A stretch of DNA of 64,000 nt from Sapria himalayana (lineage: Eukaryota > Streptophyta > Magnoliopsida > Malpighiales > Rafflesiaceae): NCBI GenBank assembly GCA_029783825.1, contig JAREIK010000751.1, positions 707,607 to 771,606 on the forward strand, in the 5' to 3' direction. This document shows positions 34,687 to 45,900 of the stretch, piece by piece. A model generated the notes under the pieces. That model saw nothing but the letters and a program-made list of their open reading frames with translations, searched no databases and was not told where the DNA came from. The stretch's first letter is position 1. Each line of letters begins with the position of its first letter. Made by a program: the position numbers and the translations under genes.

Positions 34687-35165
34687 AAAATAAAAAAAAA
34701 TTTACCCCAACCTTGTGATGCTAACCACTTGCATGTGAAACGTTACTACTTACTAGATCTCTTTAATGCCTAAATCAAAATAGATGAGTCAACTTGTTGA
34801 GAGGGTAAAACTAAAAAACAAAAGATTTTTTTAGGCTATTACAATTGTTCACAATGACTACTAGGCAATACTAACCATTTTAATAACATGGCTACTAGGG
34901 CCATTTTATTAAATGTTTTGACTTATCCATTTTAATAAAATAGATGAGTCAACTCATAAAAGTCAGGTCATGGTGTCACATATGCCCAGGCATGACCTTA
35001 GCACAACCCATGCTAGGAAAGTGGTTAGTGGGAATGTGCCACACAAACATGAGTTATGGGTCTTGGGTGCTCGAGCATAAACTATGTCTAGGCATGTGGC
35101 ATGAACAACATGCTGGCTGATCCATTGGGCGGACATGCACCACATGAGTTATGAGTCTTGGGTCC
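34687..35165. other. Unclassified, with CATG-rich segment
   Basis: The phrase AATAGATGAGTCAACT occurs at about 34781 and 34928. From 34965 to 35160 words such as GGCATG, ATGAGTTATG and GGGTC repeat (GAGTTATGGGTCTTGGGT at 35051 and GAGTTATGAGTCTTGGGT at 35146). It resembles the segment at 27640-28060. No gene seen. Confidence 0.4.
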
Positions 35166-35497
35166 CACAAGTCTATCCTTAGAGTATTTTGATATTCAAA
35201 CTTAAATTATTATTAGTTGTACTTGTACAAGTGTCTTGTGAGTTTTTCTCATTGAGTTTTTTTCATATTAAAAACTTTGTGTACCTTGCATCGTATGTTT
35301 AATTTTTTAGTATTATTTTGATGTGCTTTTAAAAATTTATATAACGATTTGCGAATATTTGCATGAATAAAATTAATGTTTTAGTGCATTCACCATTTAT
35401 GTGCGGATGCTTTTTTATCATCCTATTTGCTTGCTTATAATAACTAACACATAAAGCTTTCACACGCCAAAATAAGTTTCATTAGTATGTGTGATCA
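35166..35497 (+). repeat. Probable start of family X LTR copy X3, cut by hAT B
   Basis: Assigned because the sequence beyond hAT B (from 38837) is a family X LTR lacking its first 300 or so bases, and because the hAT target duplication joins the two sides. Direct similarity to other copies is weak here. Confidence 0.35.
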
Positions 35498-38400
35498 TAG
35501 AGGTATCAAATGAGTCATATCATATTGACACTACTCAATTTTTCCTAGCCCATACAAGCCACCATTCCATGTTGGCACAATTTGATGGTGGAGTAGCCTA
35601 GTATGGCCTAATTGGCTTGCAATTTGGCACTATCGTGCCTAGTCAAATCTAGTTCATCCTGGATCATGCTACTTTTGGATGGTCAACTGAGCTAATAAAA
35701 AAATTATAAAATATTTAATTTTTTTAAATATAAAATATAAATATCAGAATAAAAAAAGTACACTATAAACTATGCTATATCATTAAATGAATAAAGAAAT
35801 TACATTTCACTCACAATAGCATATAAAAAATAATAATATAATTAGAATGACAAACTTTAAAAAAACTCAAAAATATAAAGAAGTAATGACTCATGAACAT
35901 AAATACAATACATAAGTAGAAACACAACTAAAAAATATTCATTGTATATCATACATGAGTCCTCTAATAGTCGTGATCATTACATGTGTATAGTACTATT
36001 ATGATGCAGATATAGATCATGATCACCATGTATAATTCTGAAGTCAATGCTAGTTGTAACCTCAATATCCTTAATATCCCATGAGTCATTCTCTATCAGT
36101 AACTTTTTTATTTTATCCTAAATACTTTACATTGAATCTTTCTGGTCCTTTAAGAAAGAAATTATTTCTACTATATCTAGTCATAGTTTAGATTTTCTAT
36201 TTAAAATAACATTCGATTTCATAGAAAAAGTAGATTATGATATTATACTAGATACTATAGGGATCAGTGGATCACATGTCATCTTAAATAGCACAAGAAA
36301 AGTAGATTCATTAATTTCTAACAACTTAATATTCAAATTCTTATTATCATCATATGATAAGATAGAATAGTAATCACTATCTAAGTATCAAGATAAATCA
36401 CTCATATTTGATGATATACCCTATTATTTGACCCTAGCTAATGAATGGAAACGTCATCTTTAAATATAATGTTCATATTTATACTTGGAACCTCATTACA
36501 ACTATCATACCTAGTATTTTAATATGTAAACATGTTATATAATTTTTAATGAATCCAACTATTAGATTCTTTTAATGAATTTATGAATGTAGATATGTAT
36601 CTTAAAATATTTTCTATCCCTTCCACCTTAACCCTATAATCTATATAGGCAGCCAAATAATAAAAAGTTGGAATGATGGACTAGTATTTTAAATACATAC
36701 TTTCCATCTCAATAATCATGATACTAAATATAAGGTATTCTCTATACTTATTAAACATACTACTAATATTGTATATGCACCTAGGTATAATATAAATTGT
36801 GGGACTATATATAGATGAATACATGTTTATCGTATCATAAAAAATCTTGAGGGATTTCAAAAAAAAATTATTGTATCATAGTCTAAATTATCAATAATAA
36901 TTTATCCACTCTTAATATTGATGCAGTTAGATATCACTTATTTATAAAACATATGACTTTAATATTAGACAAGTATAATTCCAATAGTATCTCGCATCCA
37001 TTGAAATTTTTTATTTTTTAGAACCACTAATAAACAGTGTTAAACATTTATTGTCTAGTATGCATCCTAATAAATTTTAATGAATATCTTATGTTTTCTA
37101 TTGTATAAGAAATAATTTTTATTTCTGCTTGCACTACTAGGTTAATTACATGGTACATACACTTAATGTGAAAATTTTCACATGATGACTCATCTCTAAT
37201 AGTTCTGATAAATATATTAATAGTGATAATATTATTCATAGCATTATTGAATGTGATAATAAAAATTTTATTCTAAATATTATATTCCCAAAATATCTTT
37301 TTCATATACTCATATATGGCAGGATCATCATGAGGATGGAGGATCTCAAAAAATCATAAATTCTTTTATAAATTTTCCACTTAAAATTGACAGTGGGCAA
37401 TGATATATGTGAATGATACATCATCATGATTAGTCTAGATATTGGACATCATGGACATCACTTCATTATGTTTTATAAGTTCATTAATTATTAATTCTTT
37501 TTTTTATTTATAGTATTTATTATATCATTCCTACTAGTGAACTTAAGAATTCTATGATAAGTAGGATGCAAGTAGGTATGTATAATACTTACTACCATAA
37601 GATCCTCTAAAAATCTAAATAAAAGAGGAATCATAATAATCAATTAAGCTATATCTTTCCTCCCAAATTTATTATGGTAAATGAAAGGAGTCAATTAAAC
37701 TCAAGTTGATCCAACTTTAAAGTCCTTACTACTTAGTTGGGTTGGCTTAAGATATAATACAACTATTTTTTATGCATTGATCAGCATGCCTCTTAAGGTA
37801 GCTAGTGCTACTAGTACTTCTACATGTATATATTTTTTTATAATAAATACTCTGTGTTGAATCTTTTTTTATACTCCCAGTATTTTTTTAATTATCTTAA
37901 AATATGTCTAAACTACTCAAGTTTGTTTATTTTTGAGTTTTTATGCCAATGGGTCAAGACCATGAGAGATAATCTAGTTTCGATCTCAAACCTTGTAATC
38001 GAGCTATCATTATTATTTATATCTAGGTTAAATTTATTATCATTAAAATTACTATTTGTTATTTTATTATTTTATTAACTTTTAACAAAAATTTACAAGT
38101 TTATATTTTATAAATTATAACATAAACATAAATGTAATACGTCCCTTTAATTTTATATGTCTATCTCTTTTTCAAAACAAGCATAACACCTTGTCGCCTT
38201 GTAGACTTGTAGTTATTGTTAGGATTTAGGACTTAAGAGTAATCAATAAACACTAAGCATAGCTAGTCAACTAGAGAAAAGAAGGAGGAGAGTAAAACAA
38301 GAGCTGAGGAAATATAAATGAATGAAAAACAAAATATTTCAATACCATATTTATAATTTTTTTTAATTAAAAACTTATACTTGTTTCAATTTTTTAAATT

Positions 38401-38828
38401 TTTTATATATTTTTTGGGCAACATTCTAATAGCTATCGAATCTCTACCCATAGGCATTGGAAGAAATTCGAAGGCTAAAAAGGTTATTTATTTTTTTCTA
38501 ACATTGATTGTGATTAGATAGCACATGTATTTATCCTTGTTGCAACAAGGGAAATATCTCATTATGTTTAGAATAATAGGCAAGTGGGTAAAAAGTTAAA
38601 AAAACTCATTCCCCATGCTTGTGTGGATTATGCCAACATTCCATGCACATGTGTCATGCTCGGCATGGCATAAGACATGATTAGACTTGGCCCAACACAT
38701 GAGTAATGTCATGGGCCAGCATGACCAATGTCTAGGCATGGGTCTCAACCATGTGATGAGCCTAGCATTGTTGAATTAGAGCATGCCTCGTGTTGTGTCA
38801 AGGCTTCCTGGCCCACTTGACACCTCTA
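35498..38828 (-). mobile_element. hAT transposon B, sister of hAT A
   Basis: Termini TAGAGGTATCAA (35498) and TTGACACCTCTA (38828) form a near-perfect inverted pair. Flanks TGTGATCA (35490-35497) and GGTGACCA (38829-38836) match at 6 of 8 positions, a decayed 8-bp target duplication. CATGCC/GGCATG-rich subterminal zones lie at both ends (35520-35690 and 38620-38820). Transposase remains on the minus strand align with those of hAT A, so this is the same family in opposite orientation. Length 3331 bp. Confidence 0.82.
36020..37700 (-). pseudogene. hAT B transposase, degenerate
   Basis: The open frame 37048-37239 gives CMYHVINLVVQAEIKIISYT and IENIRYSLKFIR, the hAT motif region that normally reads as His-Ile/Val-Leu/Ile-Asn-Leu followed by the KYI block. 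Toward 36300 traces of the C-terminal dimerisation domain (LDSDYYSILSYDDN-like) match hAT A. Nucleotide similarity with 3120-4700 is visible throughout. Stops and frameshifts exclude activity. Confidence 0.65.
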
Positions 38829-38836
38829 GGTGACCA

Positions 38837-40960
38837 GCACAAAAAGTATTGATATTTTCCTATTATTTTTTGGTATGTTTCATAATGTGTTTGTACTTGA
38901 ATTGAGGATGAAAGAGATAGATTTCATGAAATTGAGGTTTGATAAATTTTGATGAAAAGTAGTAAAATCAATAGTAATTTGAGTACACAAGATAGAACTA
39001 GAAAATGTAGACCTAAAGTGCAATAGAACTAGGTGAAGTCATGACTCTTTTCTATCATGACATCACCAATGTTAGCAACGGGCCATTAAATAAATTGTGA
39101 CATCTTTCTTAGTTGTCACTCAACTTATAGAAAAATTCATATACATTGTGATATTATCACACAGTCAAAACATTTTTTTCTTCATTACAACACTCTACTC
39201 ATCGTTGTGACAACATTTCTAAGTTGAAACCACATTTTCTTTGAAATGTATTTTTGTTTCGCAACATTATTTTCACATCGTCATGATCAAAACATTAAAT
39301 TTCCAATCATAACTTTGATCTAAAGTTGCGATAATGCTCGAAAACCAGAACGCTATTACTCGGTCATGCCATACCCTAATACATTTTTTGTCATAACATT
39401 CTTTTCACATTGCAACATTATAATCCAAGGCATGACTACAAGTTTAGTCATGATACCTTTACAATGCTGTGATGATGTCTTTAGTCATTACAACTTTTTA
39501 ACATCATGATGATATCTTTAGTCGTGACAACATTAATGAAATGCCATGGTGATATTCTCGCATATTCATAACAATCACGTGACATCATTTCCACCTTGTG
39601 ACATGGACTTAATTAAATATGTTACAATGTTATTTAAAAATCCTTGCAATAGATGGGACCCAATGAGTATACAAGCAAGACTTAATGCATTTAAAAAAAA
39701 GGGAGAGGAGAGCTAAAAGAGAGAAGGCGGTGGGAAAACTATTCAACACCAGCTAAACCAAAATAGAAGTTGAACACAAAATAGAGAAGATCAAGAATTG
39801 GAAAAGACACTTAGATCTAAATGTGTCTACGGAGAATCCTGATTCGGCAAATTGATTTCCCAATTATCTCGCATGAATCAATCTCCAATATTAGGCTAAT
39901 TTATAAATCTAGGATTGTATTAAGTAATTATGTATCATGAATATTTTTTTGTAATTGAATGATATTGTGGTTTGTGATATATTAGGTATTGATGCTTATA
40001 AGTTTGTTTCAAAATATTTTACCTAAGATATAATTGTTGATAGGTGTTTATGTTGGTTGTGATAGATGGTGACTAATAAGTCATGAGACACACTCAAGAT
40101 GATATGCATCTACAGATAGTGATGGCCCTCTAATCACCTTACTCTTGTGACAACATATATGGTGGTAGACTATTTAGTTTAGCATGAGCTAATTGTGCAA
40201 GCTAATGGTGTAAACTGAATGCACAAACTTTATATGACTCATATCATTGTTTGTTCTCTATAAGTATCAGGAGATGAATAGAGATACATACAGTCAAAGT
40301 AACTATTAAGAGGAGTTCATGAATAGCCTAAAAATTAGGAATATGAGGAATCCTTAACCCTATGGTAATAAGGCAACCTTCATAGATGGTGATAGGTAAA
40401 CTTAGGGCACCACCACAAGGGGATTAGCTAAAGAAGTGATAGTCTATAGTTGATTAACTATTAAAGGCCTGATCTATCTTATCAAACATATATTATATTA
40501 CCATAGTATCCATAGAGAGAATGTCATCATTTACGAGGAATTAGACTAACCCGAGTCTAATCATCTCATTGAGACCAAATCTATCTTATTAACATGGGCA
40601 TTGAAGTCAAATTACTGAAATCCAATCAATTCTAACATCAATTCCTATGAAATTGATATATGAACTTTTGTCTACTTTTTTACTTGTATAGCATGTATAC
40701 TTTTGAATATCATTAGTGCACATAAAATATGATTATCAAGTTTTTGGCATAGTTACTGAGGATTGAAATTGTTTTGAATGGATAACATTGAGTGACTTAG
40801 ATGCTTGGAGATAGTAATTTGTATTTCTAGTTGAGTAGTTAGTTTATGTTTTCTATTTGTTTCTTTTCTTTTTTTTTTGTGGCACACATCTATGAATAGA
40901 AGATCTAGGATTGAGTTAATATCTCTAGACCCGTAAATAAAAAGATCTAGGATTGAATTA
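38837..40960 (+). repeat. Family X LTR copy X3 (solo-like)
   Basis: It contains the family landmarks in order: CATGAC/GTGACA-rich tract (39010-39620), TATA (39665), TCTCCAATATTAGGCTAA (39890), GTTGGTTGTGATAGATGGTG (40052) and the end motif GATCTAGGATTGAGTTAA (40902), the last also duplicated at 40944. With the part left of hAT B the total is about 2.4 kb. No gag follows, so it is a solo or truncated LTR. Confidence 0.65.
39665..39675 (+). promoter_or_regulatory. LTR TATA box of X3
   Basis: GAGTATACAAG follows GACCCAAT, just as GAGTATAAAAATAG follows CCCAACTACTT in X4 and AAGTATAAAAG follows CCCAACATTT in X5 (both minus strand). Confidence 0.45.
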
Positions 40961-41580
40961 ATTTGTAGTGTTCAAATGGTGACATAAAAGTGATTGTTCT
41001 CTCTAAATCTCCCTTATGTGTAGCTGTTTAATTCAATATTTCTATCAAAATATCATGCATCGCATCTTCTTCACCCAATGAATTTCAGTTTATGCTCAAA
41101 GAATCTCAATGCAAAATAGAAGTACTTTTGATTCGTACTATATTTTTCAAATTTATCTATCCACTATTTCTCCCAATGTTATTGGGTCATTTCCATTCAC
41201 TTTATCTCTTTTGATTCATACTATATTTTCCAAATTTTTCTATTCACCAGTTCTCTCAATATTGTGGATCATTTCCATTCATTTTATCTTTTTTCATTGT
41301 CTTTTTCTTCAAATCTATTGCAATTATCTCTTATAGTCTCCCAAATGATTCAACATTGCCCATCAATCTGATTTCATGCATTTCATCCCCTCTTCTAATA
41401 AATTATAGATTTTGTCATCATATTTTTTTTGTTCATGATAAAGAACATCTCTTTTGTTTGAGATATATTTATCATATTTATCTCATTTTCTAGCTTCCTC
41501 TACTATTGTTGTACATAGGAATTAAATCTTATTTTTTAGGTATTCCTTAATTTTTTAGTATCTCACTGCACATTTCCCAA
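40961..41580. repeat. AT-rich spacer with an 83-bp tandem duplication
   Basis: Two imperfect copies (41125-41207 and 41208-41290) share CTTTTGATTC-TACTATAT, TCTC-CAAT-TT and CATTTCCATTCA. The rest shows no gene. It separates LTR X3 from hAT C. Confidence 0.7.
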
Positions 41581-41584
41581 AATA

Positions 41585-42170
41585 TGAAAGAGAAGAAAGG
41601 TTACTGATATTTGAAAATTATAAGACTGTGGATGAAGTAGTTAAGGTTCAGCTATTTGAAAATATTAAAAAGGTCATTGATGAATTATGCCAACAATCAC
41701 TAGATTTAGTGTGGGCTGTGAAGTGGGGTTAATTGTTGACCATGAAAAAAATGTGTCTTCGGCTAAGATGTATGTTCAAGATTAAGTACCTTCAAATTTC
41801 ATGAATAGGTACCACAAGTATAGAGCTGAGAAAGACAATGTGGACAACAAATCAGAGTTGGATTGATGTTGAATTTCTTAGCGTCAATTTTGATATTTTG
41901 AATTGGTGGAAAGATAATTCTTCTAAATTCTTAATCCTTACCAAAATAGCTCGTGATGTGTTAGCAATTCCTATTTCTACAGTGACATTAGAATTGACTT
42001 TTAGCACTGGGGGTCATATTTTAGATCTGTTTCGAAGTTGTCTAGCACCCAAAATAGTTGAGGGTCTCATATGTGCACAAAATTGGCTATAATAATAATA
42101 ATCTATTGCTTATGACAAGATATTTTGGAGCATTCGGAAAGCTATAAACTAGATTTAGGTTTGTATACTT
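41585..42170 (+). pseudogene. hAT C transposase, C-terminal part
   Basis: RYHKYRAEKDNVDNKSELD can be read at about 41806-41862. The open frame 41838-42092 continues with NFDILNWWKDNSSKF, LILTKIARDVLAIPISTVTL, FSTGGHILDLFRSCLAPKIV and EGLICAQNWL. This is the hAT dimerisation domain with its hallmark WW and SxxAFSxGG-like box, well preserved at 84 residues. The catalytic region upstream is missing or unreadable. Confidence 0.88.
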
Positions 42171-42554
42171 TTATTATTCTATATTTATTATTTGTTGATA
42201 TTTTATGAATTCTCCATATCCAATTTTTTTTCTCTTTTTTTTTTCTTAGAAATTACTACATACACAAAGAATCAGAGACATTTTCAATTTCTCTCTAGTG
42301 AATAGAGCTGGATGACACTAGCAAAAAAGGTATTATTTAACTTTTTTTTATATTTTTTTAGTAATTATAAGGGATATCTATTATTGTTGTTGATGTTTGA
42401 GTTAGTAAAATATTGATTGTTTTTTGTGCAAGGATGTAGGCTACTTGATTTATGGACTGGATTGTGGTGAACTGGCTACTGGAGAGTGGTGAACTATCAT
42501 GGGGAAGTAGTTAATTAGTTATGAATTATGATTTTAATGTATCTAACAATTGTG

Positions 42555-42655
42555 GTTTTTGTAACAATTATGGTGGATTATATTTTTGTAACTATTATGG
42601 ACTACGGTGGATTTGATTTTGTAACAATTATGGACTATGGTGGATTGATGACTAA
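42555..42655 (+). repeat. Short tandem repeat, about 3 units, in hAT C
   Basis: GTAACAATTATGG...GGTGGATT recurs three times with periods of about 26-33 bases, giving a VTIMD-YGG peptide repeat in one frame. Downstream of the transposase and probably not coding. Confidence 0.7.
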
Positions 42656-42820
42656 AATAATTATAATTGTTATTGTAATTGTTTTAGATATTAGAGTTAT
42701 TGATTTATTATGTTATTAAATTGGTCCAGCATCAGTGCATGTGCGTGTTATTTAATTAAATTATTAAAATATTTAAAAAATGTAAAGCTAAAACTACATA
42801 AATGTTTACCCAACTTTTTA

Positions 42821-42834
42821 CCCGATTAATCGGG
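42821..42834. repeat. Perfect 14-bp palindrome near hAT C end
   Basis: CCCGATTAATCGGG is its own reverse complement. It lies about 130 bases inside the terminus among other GGG/CCC words, a place where hAT transposases bind subterminal repeats. Confidence 0.8.
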
Positions 42835-42962
42835 GAGGAAGTCGAGTAGAAATGTTACTTCTTTTTTGGGTAGGTTAGGGTAAAAAAAATTCTTCAGCAA
42901 AATTTCGGGTAGGAAGGCGGAAGACTATATTTCCTACCTGTAGGGTAGGGTGGATACCCCTA

Positions 42963-45900
42963 ACTTTTATCATTTAATATATTTGAATACAATACAATAA
43001 TTTTCAAGGTGACCTATTATCTTAATACTATTCCCTCCAAATACATTTAACTTCAGAGATGTAATGAGATCTAGTATATTAGTATTGGTTTGGTATTGGT
43101 CGCATCTCCTAATGAGATCCAGTGTATTATTTGTATCACAGATACTTTTAACTTATCACTTTTAATGAAATTCGGTGTGCTAGTATCTATATTATCATTT
43201 CAAATAATTAATAATAAATTTTATCAATTAAATGTTTGAATGGAATTATAATTATATTATAATTTCTGATAATTATTTGTAAATTTTATTATTTAAGATA
43301 TTTGAATGCAACACGAAAACTTCCAAGATGATCTATCATATAAGTACTATTCATATTCAAATAAATTTGGCTTTAAAGTTCAAATGGAAACTAGTATATT
43401 AGTGTTAGTATGATCAAATCGCCTAAAAAAATTTGGTATAATATTTTCATCCAAAACAATTTTAACTTATCACTTTTAATGATGTTTGTTGTGCTAGTTT
43501 TTTATTATCATTTCAAATAATTAATAGAAAATTTTATAATTTAAAATATTTGAATGTAACGCAACTTCTAGGTGATCCATCATCTTAGTAATATTCTTGA
43601 TTAACTACTTTTAACATTAGAATTCTAATGAGAATTATTGTATTAGTATTTGTATGGTTGCATCCGGTAAAGAAATCCAATATACTATTCTAATCCAAAA
43701 CACTTGTAACTTATTACTTTTAATGAAATTTGATGTACTAACATTTATATTATCATTTTAGACAATTAATAGCAAATTTTATCATTTAAGATATTTGAAT
43801 GTAACATGAGAACCTTTAAGGTGATTCATCATCTTAATACTATTATCATCTAAATATATTTAGCTTCAGAGTTCTAATGAGATCTAATATATTAGTATTG
43901 ATATGGAAACATTCTCTAATGAGATCTGGTGTACTATTTCCATCCAAAATACTTTTAGCTTATCATTTTTAATGAAATTTTATTTACTATTATTTATATT
44001 ATCATTTCAAATAATTAATAGCAAATTTTATCATTTTATAATATTTGTATGCCACACAAGTACGTCCAAGGAAATTCACATTTTAAGTACTAATCTCGCC
44101 CAAGTACATTTAACTTAGATGTTTAAAAAAATCTAGTGTACTATTTTCATCTAAAATACTTTTAGCATATCACTTTTATTAAAATTTGGTTTACTAGTAT
44201 TTATATTATTATTTCAAACAATTAATAAAAAATTTTATTATTTAAAATATTTAACTACAAGACAAGAACTTCTAAGGAGATCCATTATCTTAGTACTTTT
44301 TTTTTCCCAAATACATTTAATTTAGAGTTCTAATGAGATCTAGTATATTAGTGTTGATATGGTCGAATCCCCTAACGAGATCTAGTGTATTAGTGTTGAT
44401 ATGGTCACACCCCCTAATGAGATCTAGTATATTAGTGTTGGTATGGTCGAACCCCCTAATAAGATCTAGTGTATTATTCAAATACAAAATACTTTTAACT
44501 TATCACTTTTAATGAAATTTGGAGTACCAATATTTATATTATCATTTCAGATAATTAATAACAAATTTTATCATTTGATTTTTGAATCCAACACTAGAAC
44601 ATCCTAGGTAATTTATCATCTTAGTAGTATTCCCACCATAATATATTTAATTTTAGAGAGATCTAATGAGATCTAGTGTATCCATGTTAGTATGGTCATA
44701 TCCTCTAATGAGATCTAGTTTTCTATTTTCATCCAAAAGACTATTAACTTACCACTTTTGATGAAATTTAGTGTACTAGTATTTATATTATCATTTCAAA
44801 CTATTAATAGAAAATTTTATCAATTAAAATATTTTAATGAGACATGAGAATTTCCATGGTGATTCTTCATCCTAGTGTTATTATCGTCAAACACATTTAA
44901 GTTAAGTGTTCTAATGAGTTCTAGTTTAATAGTATTAGTATGATCACATTTCTTAATGCAATCTAGTGTACTTTTCTCATATAAAATACTTTTAACTTAT
45001 GATTTTTAATAAAATTTAGTGTATTAGTATTTTATTATTATTTCATACAATTAATAATAAAATTTATCATTTAAGATATTTGAATACAATACAAGAATTT
45101 CCAATGTGATCCATCATCTTAGTACTATTCCTGCCCAAATATATGAAACATTAGAGTTCTAATAAGAACTAGTGTATTCGTATTAATGTGGTTACATTCC
45201 CTAATGAGATCTAGTGTGTTTTGTTCATCTAAGATACCTCCAAACCACCACTTTTAATGAAATTCAATGTTCTCGTATATATATTTTCATTTTAGTTAAT
45301 AGATAGCAAATTTTATCATTTCAAATATTTGAAAGCAATACCAGAACTTCTAACATTCAGATTCTTTGAATTATTGTTGCCCAAATATATTTAACTTTAG
45401 AATTTTTATGAAATCTAGTATATTAGTATTTGTCTACCTGCATCCCATAATAAATTTTGGTGTATTGGGTGTATGATTTTCATTCAAAACACTTTCAGCT
45501 TATTACATTTAATAAAATTTGATATACTAGTATTTATATTATCATTTTAAACAACTAATAGCAAATTTTATCATTTAAAATATGTAAATACAACATGAGA
45601 ATTTTCAATGTGATCTATCAGCTTAGTACTATTCTCTCCTAAATACATTTAATTTCTAAGTTCTAATGATATCTTGTATATTAGTGATCACATTCTTTCA
45701 TGAAATTTGATGTACCATTCTCATACAAAATACTTTTAACTTATCATTTTAAATGAATTTCAACGAACTAGTATTTATATTATTATTTCAGATAATTAAA
45801 TATAAATTATATAATTAAAGATATTTGAATGCAACACAAGAATATTCAAGATGATCTATCATCTTAGTACTATTCCCTCTTAGATAAAGTTAATTTTAAA

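Larger units (their letters stand above)
41581..42962 (+). mobile_element. hAT transposon C, 3' part
   Basis: It carries a recognisable hAT C-terminus and ends in ATACCCCTA at 42962. Its inner terminal sequence (CCTACCTGTAGGGTAGGGTG) differs from hAT A/B, so it is another family. The last 150 bases are rich in ACCC/GGGTA words. Sequence right of the end is satellite, and the 8 bases ACTTTTAT there would be the target duplication. The 5' end (TAGGGGTAT...) was not found; the left side is truncated or rearranged. Confidence 0.65.

Noticed and set aside
34504..34691. Perfect target duplication for copia 2
   Set aside because: Flanks ATTAT and AAAAT match only 3 of 5; reported as undetermined rather than as a duplication.
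37824..38078. Open frame of 84 codons, plus strand, Leu/Phe-rich
   Set aside because: Antisense to the 5' part of the hAT B transposase unit and composed of T-rich codons; no signal or domain.
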